Assembly (NCBI GenBank): GCA_946008205.1
Contig: CAMGAZ010000123.1
Span: 1 to 5,231 of the forward strand
From: an uncultured Clostridium sp.
GTDB taxonomy: Bacteria > Bacillota > Clostridia > TANB77 > CAG-508
DNA length: 5,231 bases
Reading direction: 5' to 3'
Every line of letters starts with the position of its first letter. Positions within the stretch are counted from its first letter, which is position 1. This document shows, in pieces, positions 3,918 to 5,231 of this stretch. A model generated the notes under the pieces. The model was not told the DNA's origin and ran no database searches. It saw nothing but the letters and a program-made list of their open reading frames with translations. Position numbers and translations under genes: made by a program.

Positions 3918-5231
3918 ATGAGACCTACAGTTTCTGTAGCGATAGCTACATATAATGGAGAAAAATACGTAAAAGAACAAATTAACTCAATATTAGATAA
4001 TTTAGAAGAATATGATGAAATAATAGTATCCGATGATGGATCTACAGATGAAACAATAGATATAATAAAATCTTTGCATGACAAAAGAATAAAAATTATT
4101 GAAGGGCCAAGGAAGGGAATAAAGCAGAATTTTGCCAATGCTATAGAACATACGAGTGGCGATATAATTTTTCTAGCAGACCAAGACGATGTTTGGCTAG
4201 ATGGCAAAGTAGATAAAGTTCTTAATGTCTTTGAGGAAAATGAAGAGATTACTTTGGTTGTCCACAATGCAAAAATTGTTAATGATAAACTTGAAGAGAT
4301 ACCTCCATATAATACTTTTGAATGGAGAAAATCTAAAAAAGGCATTTTAAATAATATTTGGAAAAATACGTATATAGGATGTTGCATGGCATTTAGAGAA
4401 GAATTAAAAGAAAAGATATTACCTATTCCGAATGATATTGAAATGCATGACCAATGGATAGGTATAATTAATGAGACGAATAGTAAGAGTCTCTTTTTAA
4501 ATGAGGAATTGATAGAATATAGGCGACATGATAGCAATAATTCAGAAATGTCCCACTATCCGCTAAAGAAAATGCTGAGCAACAGAATTAAACTTATATT
4601 TAGATTATTACAAAGGATTGACTTCGTAAAAAATGCATTTGAATACATTTTAATTCTATTATTAATATTAAGTTGTGGAACTGTATATGATAATTTACAT
4701 AATTTTAATTTATATATAAGCGAAATATTTCTTCTTCTGGTAATTGGCTATGATATATACTTATGGAAAAGAAAAACAAAAGAATGGAATAACAAAAATA
4801 AGATTTTTATTATAGGAATAATATACTTTATATTTCAAATTGTTTATTGTGCCATTCATATATATAACAAAGACAATACACTAAGTAGTTTAAAGACGTA
4901 TATGGTAAAAATGTTTGTGCTTTTACCATCATTAGTTTTACTATTTATGCAACAAGATAAAAATACGTTCCTAAAAAATTACATTAGAAAATTTTCAAAT
5001 ATAGTATATATAATTGCCTGCACTTCTCTTTTGTTTTTTATAGCAGGAAGCTTGTTACATATTATAAAGCCTACTAATGTAGTTACGATAAACTGGGGAG
5101 AAGAAGAAAGAAAAATAAATTCATATTGTAATGTTTACTTTGAATCACAATATACGATTTCAAATGGAAAATACAAAATTCGAAATTGTGGGATTTCCGC
5201 TGAAGGACCAATGTATAGCATTCTATTAATC
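3918..5231 (+). CDS. GT2 glycosyltransferase fused to a Wzy-like polysaccharide polymerase (3' partial)
   Basis: A single open frame of 438 codons runs from ATG 3918 (AGAGG at 3903-3907, ten bases upstream) to the window edge. Residues 1-234 are a complete GT2 domain. Landmarks are SVAIATYNGEKYV (6-18), SDDGSTDET (38-46), LADQDDVW with the D88-D91 metal site (86-93), NTYIGCCMAF (149-158), MHDQWIG with probable base D178 (176-182) and the terminal YRRHDSNNSEM (201-211). Instead of stopping, it continues into at least five hydrophobic segments (about 243-257, 265-283, 296-316, 327-344, 359-383). A loop then leads to RNCGISAEGPMYS (422-434), resembling the conserved RNxGIFxEGP region of O-antigen/capsule polymerases. 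A cytosolic GT domain before helix 1 fits the usual inside N-terminus of Wzy. I found no in-frame stop and no ribosome binding site with a usable start codon at the junction. It is probably a fused GT plus polymerase, cut by the window end. Confidence 0.85.
   Translation, partial: MRPTVSVAIATYNGEKYVKEQINSILDNLEEYDEIIVSDDGSTDETIDIIKSLHDKRIKIIEGPRKGIKQNFANAIEHTSGDIIFLADQDDVWLDGKVDKVLNVFEENEEITLVVHNAKIVNDKLEEIPPYNTFEWRKSKKGILNNIWKNTYIGCCMAFREELKEKILPIPNDIEMHDQWIGIINETNSKSLFLNEELIEYRRHDSNNSEMSHYPLKKMLSNRIKLIFRLLQRIDFVKNAFEYILILLLILSCGTVYDNLHNFNLYISEIFLLLVIGYDIYLWKRKTKEWNNKNKIFIIGIIYFIFQIVYCAIHIYNKDNTLSSLKTYMVKMFVLLPSLVLLFMQQDKNTFLKNYIRKFSNIVYIIACTSLLFFIAGSLLHIIKPTNVVTINWGEEERKINSYCNVYFESQYTISNGKYKIRNCGISAEGPMYSILLI

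Noticed and set aside
3824..4537. A 237-codon open frame on the minus strand opposite the second GT2 gene
   Set aside because: It is the antisense shadow of the GT2 domain. It has no family resemblance, its composition is that of complemented A-rich coding sequence (Ser, Ile, Phe), and the + strand frame carries clear GT2 motifs.
4633..4653. ATG at 4633 as the start of a separate polymerase gene
   Set aside because: It is out of frame with the polymerase-like sequence and reaches a TAA after six codons.
1..5231. CRISPR arrays, tRNA or rRNA genes, insertion sequences
   Set aside because: No spaced direct repeats, no cloverleaf or rRNA-like stretch, and no transposase-like reading frame or terminal inverted repeats were seen. 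Nearly all of the sequence is accounted for by + strand coding genes.

Overview
The window is AT-rich and gene-dense, and every gene is on the + strand. Codon choice favours ATA, AAA, GAA and TTA. Ribosome binding sites are of the AAGGAG type and promoters look sigma-A-like. Together with the ruvX-DUF1292 gene pair and a LytR-CpsA-Psr protein, this points to a low-GC Firmicute, most likely a member of the Clostridia. The species cannot be named from the sequence.

Layout. Bases 1-56 look like the last 17 codons of ruvX (Holliday junction resolvase-like). A near-consensus promoter (63-91) follows, then a small acidic DUF1292 protein (162-479). Next is a four-helix membrane protein of unknown function (515-1009), whose start codon lies inside a predicted RNA hairpin. 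A second, extended -10 promoter (1051-1079), with a Spo0A-box-like heptamer just upstream, opens a surface-polysaccharide operon. This operon holds an LCP-family ligase (1107-2219), an initiating phosphoglycosyltransferase (2238-2987), a GT2 glycosyltransferase of the rhamnosyltransferase type (3026-3895), and a second GT2 (from 3918) that runs off the end of the window. Gaps within the operon are 18, 38 and 22 bases, with a ribosome binding site before each gene and no terminator, so it is probably one transcript.

How the genes work together. The phosphoglycosyltransferase would load the first sugar phosphate onto undecaprenyl phosphate, and the GT2 enzymes would add further sugars on the cytoplasmic face. 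A Wzy-type polymerase would join flipped units outside, and the LCP protein would attach the finished chain to peptidoglycan. This is the logic of a Wzx/Wzy-dependent capsule or wall polysaccharide. No flippase or tyrosine-kinase regulatory genes are visible here.

The most unusual point is the last gene. Its reading frame does not stop after the GT2 domain. It continues for about 200 more codons into a multi-helix segment ending in a sequence typical of O-antigen/capsule polymerases. It therefore appears to be a GT2-Wzy fusion, still open at the window edge.
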